A DNA stretch of 64,000 bases from Siphonodentalium dalli (GCA_032622095.1 CP136069.1:50082760-50146759); one strand, 5' to 3'. Positions 20,394 through 31,909 are shown, counted from the stretch's first letter. Numbers and translations are program-made. Notes: a model not told the origin generated them from the letters alone.

Positions 20394-21302
20394 TCAGATT
20401 GTAAACTCGGACTGTTTACTATTCAAGATAATTATGTTCCCTGTTAAGTTATAGTTATGTGTGTGCCCTATTGTTTGTTGCATGGCTTTCATTAGGTCCC
20501 CACACTCGAGTTGGAAATGGTTCAGATCGTCGGAGTTCAGTGCAATATATCGATACGACTTATATCGTAATTCAAATTCTCGAATGAGCAATTTCAGAGA
20601 GAGTTCGTTGGGGTTAAATATTTCAGAATTGATAGTATAAGAAAGTTTAGTTTGTTGTTTTTATTTTGAGCACCAATCCCAAAAAGAATGTTTTTCCGAG
20701 AAAGCGAGATACAAACGTTCTTACAAATGGACAGTCAAAGAAAATATGCGATATTGATTCATTTGCGACGTTACATCTGAGACATAGACGTCTGACCGCA
20801 TTCGCATTATGTTCAAACGTCTGTTCGTGCCTATTACTTTAAACATATTTTATTGTAAATTAATTTACAACGGGATTGGTGTACAAGTTTTGACAACTTA
20901 CAATGTCCCCGCTCCCAGATTCGTGCCTATAATTCTAGTATTCGGTATTGAAACCAGCGTAGTTTTGTGTCGACTAATAGTTTGAAGGGTGATAAAAATA
21001 TGTTTCCAGTGAAGGGAACACCTTAATTCATTTTCCCATTTCATTTGCGACGATGATTGTCCTATATTAGTCGCCTTTATGAATTCATCGTAAACATTTC
21101 TGCAACCTCGCTCATTCTGAAGTAGTGATACTATATTTTCAGGAATGATTGGATTTTGAACCCTGACGATAGTTTGATCGGTCGGTTTTGATAACCTATT
21201 AATTTGTCTGTTTAAGCCGTGTAAAGTGATAAAGTTTGTGGTGATGTTGTTCTTAGTTCTAAGATTTTCGATGGAATGTAGCTTATTGTCTTCGGTGAAC
21301 AT
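20394..21302 (-). pseudogene. LINE ORF2 C-terminal region with zinc knuckle, unit 1
   Basis: Frames at 20898-21302 (MFTEDNKLHSIEN...) and 20394-20591 continue the LINE after the RT. Between them, in a third frame, lies CLRC (20773-20784) followed by NESISHIFFDC, a CX2C-X8-H-X4-C arrangement common at LINE ORF2 C termini. Frameshifts separate the pieces. Confidence 0.7.
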
Positions 21303-21447
21303 ATCATTTATTAATATTATGCCTTTGTCCTTCCACTCAGCGACGTCTTCATTGAGTCGTCGATCAACAATTCATCATTGTTCCAGATTGTCTGCGTCAT
21401 GCCGTATCGAGGCTCTTTACTTTTTATGTCCAGAAAATTACGCCAGA

Positions 21448-22458
21448 CTACAAAGACGTCGCGCCAGATTCCCAATAGTCGACTCGCATCTTTTTATATA
21501 TTTTGAACCATATGTAGCATATGTCATTTATTATTTGTTTTGGTGCCAAATTTCTCCATTGAGTTGTTTTCGTTATGCACCTTCGAATCCATGTCATTTT
21601 TAATGAGTCGATGAAATATTTTAGGTGCAACATTCTTAAACCACCGTTTTCATATTCTGCGCGCAGTTGCATTCTTTTTATTCTATCACGTTTTCCATTC
21701 CAAATAAATCTGAACAAAATGGTATTCATTTCGTCTATGAACTTTTTATCTGGATTTGGCAAAGCCATAAATAAGTGAACAAATTTTGGTGTTAGAATAG
21801 ATTTTATCAAAATTATTTTACCAAGTGGTGTTAAGAGTCTATATTTCCATTTATTTATCGATTTCTTTAATTCATCAATCTTCCCCATGTAGTTGAGTTG
21901 CAGAGTCTCTGTCGGATTAGTGCAAAATTTTATACCTAACAACGTGAAAGAATTTGATACCTTAATGTGACAATTTATGATTGGTGCCAATCCACAGTTC
22001 TTTTTTGTCCCCAACCAAACAATTTCACATTTACCAATATTAACTTTCAAACCAGACATTCTGGCAAACAAGTCCAATATATTAAGAACTTCCTGGAAGT
22101 TAGGATCGCTCCCGTCAAGAATTGTTGTGGTGTCGTCAGCATATTGGTTAATCTTGTACTCTGTCCTACCGAGTGTTACACCATGAATATGTGTGTTCTG
22201 TCTTATGATAGTGGCCAGTACCTCAGCGCAAAGCAAAAATATATAGGGTGAGAGTGGGTCCCCTTGTCTACAGCCTCTGGATGGATTAAAATATGAAGAT
22301 ATGCTACCATTTACTTGAACTGCAGATTGTATATTTGTGCAGAATGTTTTCACCCATCTCTTTATTGGGTCACCTAGATTGAATTGCGATAGACATTTGT
22401 TAATGAATGACCATTCAACTGTGTCAAATGCTTTTTCGAAGTCAATTAATAGAAGCAT
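21448..22458 (-). pseudogene. LINE reverse transcriptase core, unit 1
   Basis: A 336-residue open frame. LLLIDFEKAFD (D6) is RT motif A, RGCRQGDPLSP (62-71) is the conserved B block, and QYADDTTTIL has the catalytic YADD at 106-109. SGLKVNIGKCEIVWLG follows. The thumb region includes RLLTPLGKIILIKSI and FVHLFMALPNP. The catalytic residues are present. The fingers region upstream is missing and the frame stops early after ESGATSL, so it is a relic. L1/Tx1-like affinity is by eye. Confidence 0.85.
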
Positions 22459-22472
22459 CCCGGGTATGTTAT

Positions 22473-22665
22473 GCGATTTGACCTTGAATTGACCATTTTG
22501 AAGGTCAAGGTCAGGTCGGGGTCACGATTTGACCCGTCCAAAACACTCCCCGGACAAAAGTAGCTATAGCTATCAAATTTCGTCGAAATCCGTCCGGCAG
22601 TTTTCCCGGCCATTGCTAACAAACAAACAAACAAACAGACAGAAGTCCCAAATATATATAGTTGA
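22473..22665 (-). mobile_element. Helitron 5' fragment inserted in LINE RT, unit 1
   Basis: Minus-strand sequence starting TCAACTATATATATTTGGGA, preceded by A on that strand as expected for Helitron insertion. It matches the first ~190 bp of the 18028-18480 family, including GCAATGGCCGGGAAAACTGC. It ends at GCATAAC without hairpin or CTAG. About 60 RT residues (SLLN to IPGMLLLIDF) are missing at the same place, so insertion was followed by a deletion. Confidence 0.82.
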
Positions 22666-22849
22666 TATTTAAGAGGGATATGGGACGCCAGTTTTTAAGA
22701 TGTTGTCTAGCTTTGTCTTTCTTTGGAATGAGGGTGATGATACCTCGCTTTTGAGTAATTGACATTTCCTTTTTTTTAAAGCATCATTTAACGAGTGCAA
22801 TACATACATTCCAATATCTTTCCAAAAGAATTTGAAAAATTCTACACTC

Positions 22850-23570
22850 TAACCGTCTGGGCCTGGTGATTTTCCGTTTTTAAATGTTTTAAGTGTTTCG
22901 GTAAGTTCCGTGTATGTTATTTCGCCTTCTATGGACGCAGCGTCATTCGATGTTAGAGATCGTAAGTTATGTCTTGTGGGATTTCGTACTTAACACCATT
23001 GTTTGTTTTTGTTGAGTAAAGATCCTCATAAAACGTTTTGGTAGTTTCCATAATTTTGTCGGGGTCAGTAACTATGCGGTTCGATTGGTCCACTACTTCA
23101 GCTAGGGTTTTTGAAATATACTGTCGCTTCTCCATGTTTAGGAAATATTTCGTCGGTTTCTCTCCATCTTCAATGAACTTGGCTTTGGTGCGAATCATTT
23201 GTCCGGCAATTTTATCCTTTCTACTAGCGGTTAGTTGCATGTCTATATTAGAAATTTCATTCAATAATTCGCTATTATTTGTGTCTTTCGAGTCGTTCGA
23301 TATCCGATTTTCTATCTATTAGAGCGTGATCTTTCTTTTCGTTCTGCTTTTTCAAACGCGAAGAATATTGAATTGTTTTCCCACGTAAATCTAACAGCAC
23401 AGCGTCTAAAAATAATGCGTCGGATATTGCGAACATGTGTGGAGATTGATCTGAAAATCGATGCGATATTTTGTATCTACTAACATTTTCCTGTATTGTG
23501 TCTCTAACGATATTTTGGTAATCCAGTCTGAATAAAAGAGAATTGTTGAACTCCAGAAACCGCGGCCATG
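22850..23570 (-). pseudogene. LINE linker before reverse transcriptase, unit 1
   Basis: Shows FLEFNNSLLFRLDYQ, then KAKFIEDGEKPTKYFLNMEK, typical of L1/Tx1 ORF2, and NGKSPGPDG just before the RT core. Several stops interrupt it. Unit 1 has lost one base near 22965 that is still present in unit 2, splitting the frame that unit 2 keeps open to SPGPDG. Confidence 0.75.
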
Positions 23571-23572
23571 CT

Positions 23573-23815
23573 TTATATTAGATCGAGTGAGATAATTGAG
23601 TGGTCGCTTCTATATCCCGTGAGTATGTCCGGAGTATCGGATGTCAGATTCAAAATATCAGATGATATCAAGAAAAAGTCGAGCCGGGCCAATTTTAGTG
23701 GTCGGGAACGTCGCCATGTAAATCTTTTCGTTGACTTGCATGAACAAAAATTTGAGTTGCGGAAAAATTGTTTGTTGGTCCCATCGACCACCCACCCCGA
23801 CATACGTGCCCGGAA
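23573..23815 (-). pseudogene. LINE endonuclease C-terminal fragment, unit 1
   Basis: The minus-strand frame carries FTWRRSRPLKLARLDFFLIS and then GYRSDHSIISLDL, the C-terminal signature of AP-like LINE endonucleases (SDH motif). Upstream it meets a 15-base C run at 23816-23830, beyond which no endonuclease sequence is recognised. The frame may have been cut there. Confidence 0.8.
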
Positions 23816-23896
23816 CCCCCCCCCCCCCCCACCCAGATCCCATGGGAAATAACTTAAATTTGTTCCCTCGTACATATAACTCGGGCATATTCTCAA

Positions 23897-24237
23897 TAAT
23901 CAGATTATAGTGATACTTTATTCAACGTCGGAGGGCCCTGCGACCCCGTTGTATGTGAGGTGCCTGTGGCCACTGTGTGAGCTTCGCGCACATTTGGACC
24001 TAAATATTCACTTAGGTTCATATTAGAATTATTTGATTCTGAATAGGCCCATAACTTATTTAAATTTTTGTGTCTTTTTTTTATTTATTTAATTAAAAAG
24101 TTTAAAATTAGGGTGCTACGAAAAATTTGCAAATGTTCCTGCGACGTTAAAAGGTACTTATATCAAGTGTTTATATCTCCACTATATTGTGCACATATAT
24201 GTGGGTTTATTTATATCAACCGCTGTTTTATACAGTA
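23897..24237. other. Intergenic stretch, unit 1
   Basis: About 340 bp, with ACTTTATTCAACGTCGGAGG near its start and A/T-rich sequence after 24040. Nothing coding is recognised. It ends with A just before the 3' CTAG of the next minus-strand Helitron. Confidence 0.5.
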
Positions 24238-25358
24238 CTAGCAGGTTAGCCCGCCACTGGCGGCGATCGTCAGAAACATTTTTTTTTTTTTTTTTTTTAA
24301 ATTAATTTTTTAATTTAATTTTTTTTTTTTCAATGAATTAATTGTGCCTTTTTAATTTTTTAATTTAATCTTTTTTTTTTCAATTTTACCCGATTTTTTT
24401 TTTTTTTTTAATTAAATTTTTTTTTTTTTCAATTTTACCCGATTTGACCTTGAATTGATCATTTTCAAGGTCAAGGTCAGGTCGGGGTCACAATTTAACC
24501 CGTCCATGACACTTCCCGTAGATAGCAAGTTTGAGCTCAATCGGTTCGAGTCTATAAAGGACACACACATATATATGACACTTCCCGTAGGTAGCAAGTT
24601 TGGGCTCAATCGGCATTCCATGGAATTTCCCAGAAGATATTCATGGGGAGTTCAAGTGACCAATTTTGAAATTTGCTTGTGGCATTCGTCTGTAGGTCTG
24701 AGGAATTCTCGGCTAGATATTGTTACCAACATGACATATTTAAATTAATCCCGCCATGCACCCCAACACCAACGAGACGTAATTTTGGTACCATGTGTTG
24801 CGTTCTAAAAATAGGTCGATTGCAGTGGATTCGTAGATGACGAAATATGAGTGCGACAGAGAATATTGTATGATCGAAAGCATTTGAATCAATACGTCAC
24901 AAGACTCGCCTTGATGCTGGCTATAGATATTTGTCCCTGTTATGTCTTGGGAATGTGAATTAAAATTGCCGTGGGGGTCTAGGAAGCGAGTTCCAGATAA
25001 CGTAAACAAACGCCTGTCAATGCTATTAACCCCGAAGTGCCGTTTTTTGTGACTGAGAGTGGAGAACGGGTGCTCTGAGCTTCTCCAAAACGAAACTAAT
25101 CTATAGGCCAAAATCACGTAGGAATTGGTCAGAAAAACTAAAGTTGTTAATTTTATAACCATCCCGTTGGTCCACTTCCGATTCTGTGTCACCGTTTCTT
25201 TTTAGGATATTATTACGCCGCGACGGCCATTCCCGTGGTTTGTTACCATTATATAGGAAGTTTGGTCTCGATGGGTCCAGCCGTTTTCGATTCGAAGAAG
25301 TACACACATATATAACACATATATATTTATATACGTAGTTCTCAAAATATATAGTAGA
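24238..25358 (-). mobile_element. Minus-strand non-autonomous Helitron, 1121 bp, unit 1
   Basis: On the minus strand it starts TCTACTATATATTTTGAGAA (from 25358) and ends with a CCGCC-AGT-GGCGG hairpin and CTAG (24238-24241), followed by T. Inside are long poly-T/A tracts, an AGGTCA half-site cluster (near 24475) and two GACACTTCCCGTAG repeats. A 150-residue frame (24740-25192) has no recognised family; DPHGNFNSHSQDI faintly recalls an endonuclease GDFNxH motif but that is not enough for a call. Confidence 0.83.
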
Positions 25359-25563
25359 CTAGCAGGTTAGCCCACCACTGGCGGCATTCGTCCCATGGCT
25401 TTGTTCGAAAAAGCAATTGTAACAGGTTCCGAGACACGTGTGCTGCATTTGTACCAAATTTCGTCGAAATCAGCAAGTTTTATCCGATTTTACCTTGAAT
25501 TGACAATTTTGTAGGTCAAGGTCAGGTCGTGGTCATGATTTGACCCGTCCAAAACACTCCCCA
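25359..25563 (-). mobile_element. Truncated minus-strand Helitron 3' end at unit junction
   Basis: Begins (as its 3' end) with CTAG at 25359-25362 and a CCGCC-AGT-GGTGG hairpin, abutting the 5' end of the previous minus-strand Helitron. It contains CCAAATTTCGTCGAAATCAG and an AGGTCA cluster. It stops abruptly at CACTCCCC, where unit 2 begins. Confidence 0.85.
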
Positions 25564-25969
25564 ATTCAATGCAATGCTATCTATTATGCAGAGAGATTTC
25601 ACGACATTACGACGGGTACGGCAGACTCAAAATATTATGCAGACAGATTTCCCGACTGGAAGCGTTTGTTTTAAATTCAATGCAATGTTATCGTAGAGAG
25701 ATTTCACGAAACAAAGAATGCGTTGTCTGTCGTTCCTAGGAAGGGGGGATTTCTACGTGTAAATTTTTCCGCCAGAAACAAAAAAATTAATTAAAACAAT
25801 TTACAATTTAATTAAAACAATTTAAAATTAAAAAAAAAAAACAATAAAAAAAACAATTTAGAAACAAAATATATTAAATTTAAAAAACATTAAATTCATA
25901 TTCAAAAATGTCATGTTTCTGAAACAAAGCCATGGGACGAATGCCGCCAGTGGCGGGCTAACCTGCTAG
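25564..25969 (+). mobile_element. Type 2 Helitron 3' part at start of unit 2
   Basis: Matches 1147-1552. CTAG is at 25966-25969. The 5' end is missing because the duplication boundary cuts it. Confidence 0.86.
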
Positions 25970-25999
25970 TCTATCTATACTATATATTTTGAGACTTCG

Positions 26000-26030
<31 letters not shown>

Positions 26031-26868
26031 ACTTCATAGAATCCAAAACGCGTGTACAGATTGAGATCAAATTTCGTATGTAAGTGTAAAATCCCACCGA
26101 CACCGCCGTAGTCCTGTTTTCGAGAAGCTCTGAGCACCCTTTAGCCACTCCCAAATCACCGCAAAAGCAGGGCGGGGGGGTTAAGGCAATAACGCTCTTT
26201 ATCTATACCTTATACGGAGGTTTTAACAATCAACGCTCTTTATTGCAATGGACGTGGCTAAACGATACCCCATGCGTCCGATGCGGATTCCAATGGACGT
26301 GGCTAAACGACTGACCCCATGCGTCCGAATACGGATGCGGACGAAATGCAACTAAAAAGGTAGAATTGATCTAAGAGCTCGAAATATTATGCAGAGGTAT
26401 TTCACGACGGGATTAATTGACTGTCCGCTCTGAAGTTTAGGACGGGGAGGACGGGTACCATGAATTAACTCATTGAAAAACAAAGAATGCGTTATCTCGC
26501 AAACGGGTGGAGCTATCGACTTGAAATTTGCTATGTGAATGTATCTTGCCCCGGATACAAATTTTATCGGGTGGCCGAGTCCGTGCGACGCCAGCTTCGC
26601 GCATGCGCAGACGAGATCTCGGAAACCGGTGGAGCTATCGACTTGAAATTTGGTATGTGAATGTATCTTGCCCCGGGTACGAATTTTATCGGGTCGCCTA
26701 GTCCGTGCGACGCCAGCTTCGCGCATGCGCAGACCAGATCTCGGAAACGGGTGGAGCTACCGGGTACAATTTTTTCTTATTGAAACGCGTGAAGCTAAAA
26801 ATTAAAAAAAAATATTTTAAAAAAAGTCATGTTTCGGACAAGCCGCCGGTGGCGGGCTAACCTGCTAG
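25970..26868 (+). mobile_element. Type 3 Helitron, unit 2 first copy
   Basis: 899 bp, the same length as 1553-2451, with CTAG at 26865-26868. Minor differences from that copy include a run change in GCGGGGGGGTTAAGG and AGCAGGGC for GGCACGGC. Confidence 0.85.
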
Positions 26869-26894
26869 TCTATACTATATATTTTGAGACTTCG

Positions 26895-26925
<31 letters not shown>

Positions 26926-27762
26926 ACTTCATAGAATCCAAAACGCGTGTACAGATTGAGATCAAATTTCGTATGTAAGTGTAAAATCCCACCGACACCG
27001 CCGTAGCCCTGTTTTCGAGAAGCTCTGAGCACCCTTTATCCACTCCCAAATCACCGCAAAGGCACGGCGGGGGGGTTAAGGCAATAACGCTCTTTATCTA
27101 TACCTTATACGGAGGTTTTAACAATTAACGCTCTTTATTGCAATGGACGTGGCTAAACGATACCCCATGCGTCCGATGCGGATTCCAATGGACGTGGCTA
27201 AACGACTGACCCCATGCGTCCGAAATACGGATGCGGACGAAATGCAACTAAAAAGGTAGAATTGATCTAAGAGCTCGAAATATTATGCAGAGGGATTTCA
27301 CGACGGGATTAATTGACTGTCCGCTCTGAAGTTTAGGACGGGGGGGACGGGTACCATGAATTAACTCATTGAAAAACAAAGAATGCGTTATCTCGCAAAC
27401 GGGTGGAGCTATCGACTTGAAATTTGCTATGTGAATGTATCTTGCCCCGGATACAAATTTTATCGGATGGCCGAGTCCGTGCGACGCCAGCTTCGTGCAT
27501 GCGCAGACGAGATCTCGGAAACCGGTGGAGCTATCGACTTGAAATTTGGTATGTGAATGTATCTTGCCCCGGGTACGAATTTTATCGGGTCGCCTAGTCC
27601 GTGCGACGCCAGCTTCGCGCATGCGCAGACCAGATCTCGGAAACGGGTGGAGCTACCGGGTACAAATTTTTCTTATTGAAACGCGTGGAGCTAAAAATTA
27701 AAAATTTTTTTTAAAAAAAGTCATGTTTCGGACAAGCCGCCGGTGGCGGGCTAACCTGCTAG
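26869..27762 (+). mobile_element. Type 3 Helitron, unit 2 second tandem copy
   Basis: An extra head-to-tail type 3 copy (894 bp), absent from units 1 and 3. CTAG is at 27759-27762. It starts TCTATACTATATATTTT, lacking the additional TCTA at the head of the copy before it. Confidence 0.84.
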
Positions 27763-28818
27763 TACTATATATTTTTGAGACTTCGTATATGTGTGTGTGT
27801 GTGTGTGTGTGTGTACTTCATAGAATCCAAAACGCGTGTACAGATTGAGATCAAATTTCGTATGTAAGTGTAAAATCACACCGACACCGCCGTAGTCGCG
27901 GTTTAGTGAAGCTCAGAGCACCCGTTCTCCAATCTCAAATCACCGCAAAGGCACGGCGGGGGTTAATCAAGTGATTATTTAATGAGCGTTTGTTTTTGAC
28001 GCATCTCTATAAAGAGCGTCTGTTTCCCATTCAACGTTATTCGCATCTGCAGAGTTATACGGGAACGCAAACGTTATCGCTCGAAATTTATTCCCTGCGA
28101 GCACGGATGGCGCGCTCTGTTTTTACAGTATATACCTTCGGTATATACCGAAATCATCCCAGATAATCACGAATATAGCATCAGATTTCTCCCCAGATAT
28201 ACCGTTATAAAGCTACTGGAATCTGCCAATCTACGGGAAATTCCAGGGAATGCCGATTGAGCTCAAACTTGCTACCTACGGGAAGTGTCATATATATGAG
28301 TGTGTCCTTTATAGACTCTAACCGATTGAGCTCAAACTTGCTAAATAAGAAAATAGTCCCCAAGCCGTAAATATCAACAACAACGATATTACTAAATACA
28401 CGTTTTCGGCAATGTGAAAGTTTTCGGGGAGCCGTGATGCCAACAACAACGACCCGAAGACAGATTTCCCGACGGGAAGCGTTTGTTTTAAATTCAATGC
28501 AATGTTATCGTAGAGAGATTTCACGAAACAAAGAATGCGTTGTCTGTCGTTCCTTGGAAGGGGGGATTTCTACGGGTAAATTTTTCCGCCAGAAACAAAA
28601 AAATTAATTAAAACAATTTAATTAAAACAATTTAAAATTAAAAAAAATTAACAATAAAATAACAATTCAGAAACAAAATATATTAAATTTAAAAAACATT
28701 AAATTCATATTCAAAAATAAAAAACAAAAATAAATAAAAACAAAATAATTACAAAAATGTCATGTTTCTGAAACAAAGCCATGGGACGAATGCCGCCAGT
28801 GGCGGGCTAACCTCCTAG
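27763..28818 (+). mobile_element. Type 5 Helitron, unit 2
   Basis: Matches 3611-4638 but has an extra A-rich stretch near 28716-28755 and ends CTCCTAG instead of CTGCTAG (CTAG 28815-28818). The palindrome at 28128-28148 is conserved. Confidence 0.83.
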
Positions 28819-29944
28819 TCTATACTATATATTTTGAGACTTCGTATATATGTGTGTGTGTGTGTGTGTACTTCATAGAATCCAAAACGAGTGTAGAGAT
28901 TGATCTCAAACTTCCTATGTAAGTGTCAAATACCATCGACACGACCGTGGTCGCGGTTTAGAGAAGCTCAGAGCACCCGTTCTCCAATCTCAAATCACCG
29001 CAAAGGCACGGCGTGGGTTAATCAAGTCATTATTTAATGAGCGTTTGTTTTTGACGCATCTCTATAAAGAGCGTCTGTTTGCCATTCAACGTTATTTGCA
29101 TCTGCAGAGAGATATACGGAACATACATTAAATTTAAAAAACATTTGTTTCTGACCAACCCTGCGAGCACGGATGGCGCGCTTTGTTTTTACAGTATATA
29201 GTTATATACCGAAATCATCCCAGATAATCACGAATATAACATCAGATTTCTCCCCAGATATACCGTTATAAAGCTACTGGAATCTGCCAATCTACGGGAA
29301 ATTCCAGGGAATGCCGATTGAGCTCAAACTTGCTACCCACGGGAAGTGTCATATATATGAGTGTGTCCTTTATAGACTCGAACCGATTGAGCTCAAACTT
29401 GCTAAATAAGAAAATAGTCCCCAAACCGTAAATATCAACAACAACGATATTACTAAATACACGTTTTCGGCAATGTGAGAGTTTTCGGGGAGCCGTGATG
29501 CCAACAACAACGACCCGAAGCCCTGAATGCCAACAACAGATTCAATGCAATGTTATCTATTATGCAGAGAGATTTCACGACATTACGACGGGTACGGCAG
29601 ACTCAAAATATTATGCAGACAGATTTCCCGACGGGAAGCGTTTGTTTTAAATTCAATGCAATGTTATCGTAGAGAGATTTCACGAAACAAAGAATGCGTT
29701 CTCTGTCGTTCCTAGGAAGGGGGGATTTCTACGGGTAAATTTTTCCGCCAGAAACAAAAAAAATAATTAAAACAATTTACAATTTAATTAAAACAATTTA
29801 AAATTAAAAAAAATTAACAATAAAAAAACAATTCAGAAACAAAATATATTAAATTTAAAAAACATTAAATTCATATTCAAAAATGTCATGTTTCTGAAAC
29901 CAAGCCATGGGACGAATGCCGCCAGTGGCGGGCTAACCTGCTAG
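28819..29944 (+). mobile_element. Type 2 Helitron, full length, unit 2
   Basis: 1126 bp and complete, ending CTAG at 29941-29944. The body is nearly the same as 430-1552, but the first ~110 bp after the terminus differ clearly, so it is a separate insertion or a recombinant rather than a duplicate of that copy. Confidence 0.82.
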
Positions 29945-30756
29945 TCTATCTCTTCTATATATTTTGAGAACTCCTTGTATTCGAGAGATAGCCCACACCC
30001 TCCGGACCTCAATGATATGATCGTGAATGAGTATTGATATACCCCACTAAACTTTGACAAACACCAGTAATGGTGTGTAGATCATTTACATATCTCTCCT
30101 ATATATTTTGATACAATCTATCTAATTTACATATCTCTCTTATATATTTATGTTTGTGTGTGTGTTGTACTTCATACAAATCTACGATTCTCGACCGATC
30201 GAGACGAAACTTGGTACGTGTGTGTAGTTTGACCAGGCGGTGGTCGTTGTCGTATTGGCGAGCCCGTGCGACGCCCGTGCAGCGCATGCACAGACGAGAT
30301 CTCGGAAACGGGTGGAGCTATCGACTTGAAATTTGCTATGTGAATGTATCTTGCGCCGGGTACAAATTTTATCGGGTCGCCGAGCCCGTGCGACGCCCGT
30401 GCAGCGCATGCGCAGACGAAATCTCGGAAACGGGTGGAGCTATCGACTTGACATTTGCTATGTGAATGTATCTTGCGCCGGGTACAAATTTTATCGGGTC
30501 GCCGAGCCCGTGCGACGCCCGTGCAGCGCATGCGCAGACGAGATCTCGGAAACGGTGGAGCTATCGACTTGAAATTTGGCATGTGAATGTATCTTGCGCC
30601 GGGTACAAATTTTCATGCGCAGACCAGATCTCGGAAACTGGTGGAGCTACCGGGTACAAATTTTTCTTATTGAAACGCGTGGAGCTAAAAATTAAAAAAA
30701 AATATATAAAAATGTCATGTTTCGGACAAGCCGCCGGTGGCGGGCTAACCTGCTAG
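29945..30756 (+). mobile_element. 122-bp-subrepeat Helitron, complete, unit 2
   Basis: Starts TCTATCTCTTCTATATATTT and ends CTAG at 30753-30756. The first 240 bp are unique to this element. The rest is three to four 122-bp subrepeats (ATCTCGGAAACGG phrases near 30299, 30421 and 30543). It is the complete relative of the partial element at 1-429. Confidence 0.8.
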
Positions 30757-31130
30757 TACTATATATTTTGAGACTTCCGTATATATATGTGTGTGTGGGT
30801 ACTTCATAGAATCTAAAACGGCTGAGCGGATTGAGCTCAAACTTCCTATCTAAGGGTAAAATCCCACGGACACCGTCGTGGTCGCGTTTTGGAGAAGCTC
30901 AGAGCACCTCTTCTCCCATCCCAATCATCAAAATTACCGCAAACGCCACTTCGGGGGTTAAGGCATCAACCATCTTTATATTGACCATATACGGAGTTGT
31001 TAACGACGAACGCTCTTTATTGCCATCGGCAGTTTGCTTGGATTTGTTTACCGAGCGCCGACGGCCTCAGTGCGTTTGTCGCATTCATTCCTACGGCCAT
31101 TAATTCGATCAGTGCTTTACTGTCATTCAT

Positions 31131-31839
31131 TCAGACTGCCAAAATCATTATATTGCATTGCATTCTGACCATACGAATCAGACTGCCTACATTATTGATC
31201 AGACTGCCTACATTATTGTGCATTCCTATTTTCCGCATTCTGAAAGTCAGACTGCCTTCGATCATTGTTAATTCTTGCTTTGTGCATTGTGAAAACAGAC
31301 TGCCAAAATAATTCTATTGTATTTTCTGCATTCTGACCATTGTTATCAGACTGCAAACATTATTGTGCATTCATAATACTTTGAATCATTTTGTATTGTG
31401 ACAATCAGACTGCCAAAATCATTATATTGCATTGCTTTCTGACCATACGAATCAGACTGCCTACATTATTGTGCATTCCTATTTTCCGCATTCTGAAAGT
31501 CAGACTGCCTTCGATCATTGTTCATCCTTGCTTTGTGTATTGTGAACAGACTGCAAACATTATAGTGCATTCATCATAATATACATAATACTTTGAATCA
31601 TTTTGTATTGTGACAATCAGACTGCCATTGTTGAGTCCTGCTTGGTATTGTGTCTTTGAATTTTTGTAATCTTATAATTTCGATCATTGTTCATTCTTGC
31701 TTTGTGCATTGTGAATACAGACTGCCAAAATAATTCTATTGTATCTCCCGCATTCTGACCATTGTTATCAGACTGCAAACATTATTGTGTATTCATCATA
31801 ATACTTTGAATCATTTTGTATTGTGACAATCAGACTGCC
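31131..31839 (+). repeat. CAGACTGC motif cluster, copy 2
   Basis: Same motif order and spacing as in copy 1. In the last motif, copies 2 and 3 read AATCAGACTG where copy 1 reads AATTAGACTG. Confidence 0.75.
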
Positions 31840-31909
31840 ATTGTTGAGTCCTGCTTGGTATTGTGTCTTTGAATTTTTGTAATCTTACTTTATTATTTCT
31901 CATTTTGGC

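Larger units (their letters stand above)
20394..23896 (-). mobile_element. LINE relic (L1/Tx1-like), unit 1
   Basis: Reading the minus strand gives, in order, the C-terminal end of an AP-type endonuclease, a linker, a reverse transcriptase, and a C-terminal region with a CX2C...H...C knuckle. The order matches L1/Tx1-type ORF2. The endonuclease N-terminal half is missing, the RT is interrupted by a Helitron piece, and stops and frameshifts break it throughout. There is no ORF1. Confidence 0.82.
1147..25563. repeat. Tandem segmental duplication, unit 1
   Basis: Sequence from 1147 to 25563 recurs in the same order from 25564 and again from 53444. The order is leader Helitrons, Rep-helicase Helitron with minisatellite, short Helitron, LINE relic, minus-strand Helitrons. 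The left edge lies inside an otherwise complete Helitron (430-1552). The right edge lies inside a truncated minus-strand Helitron (25359-25563). Unit 1 is 24,417 bp. Against unit 2 it differs by single bases, small indels, minisatellite length and number of leader Helitrons. A haplotype mis-joined by the assembler is possible, but private mutations in each copy argue for real copies. Confidence 0.88.
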
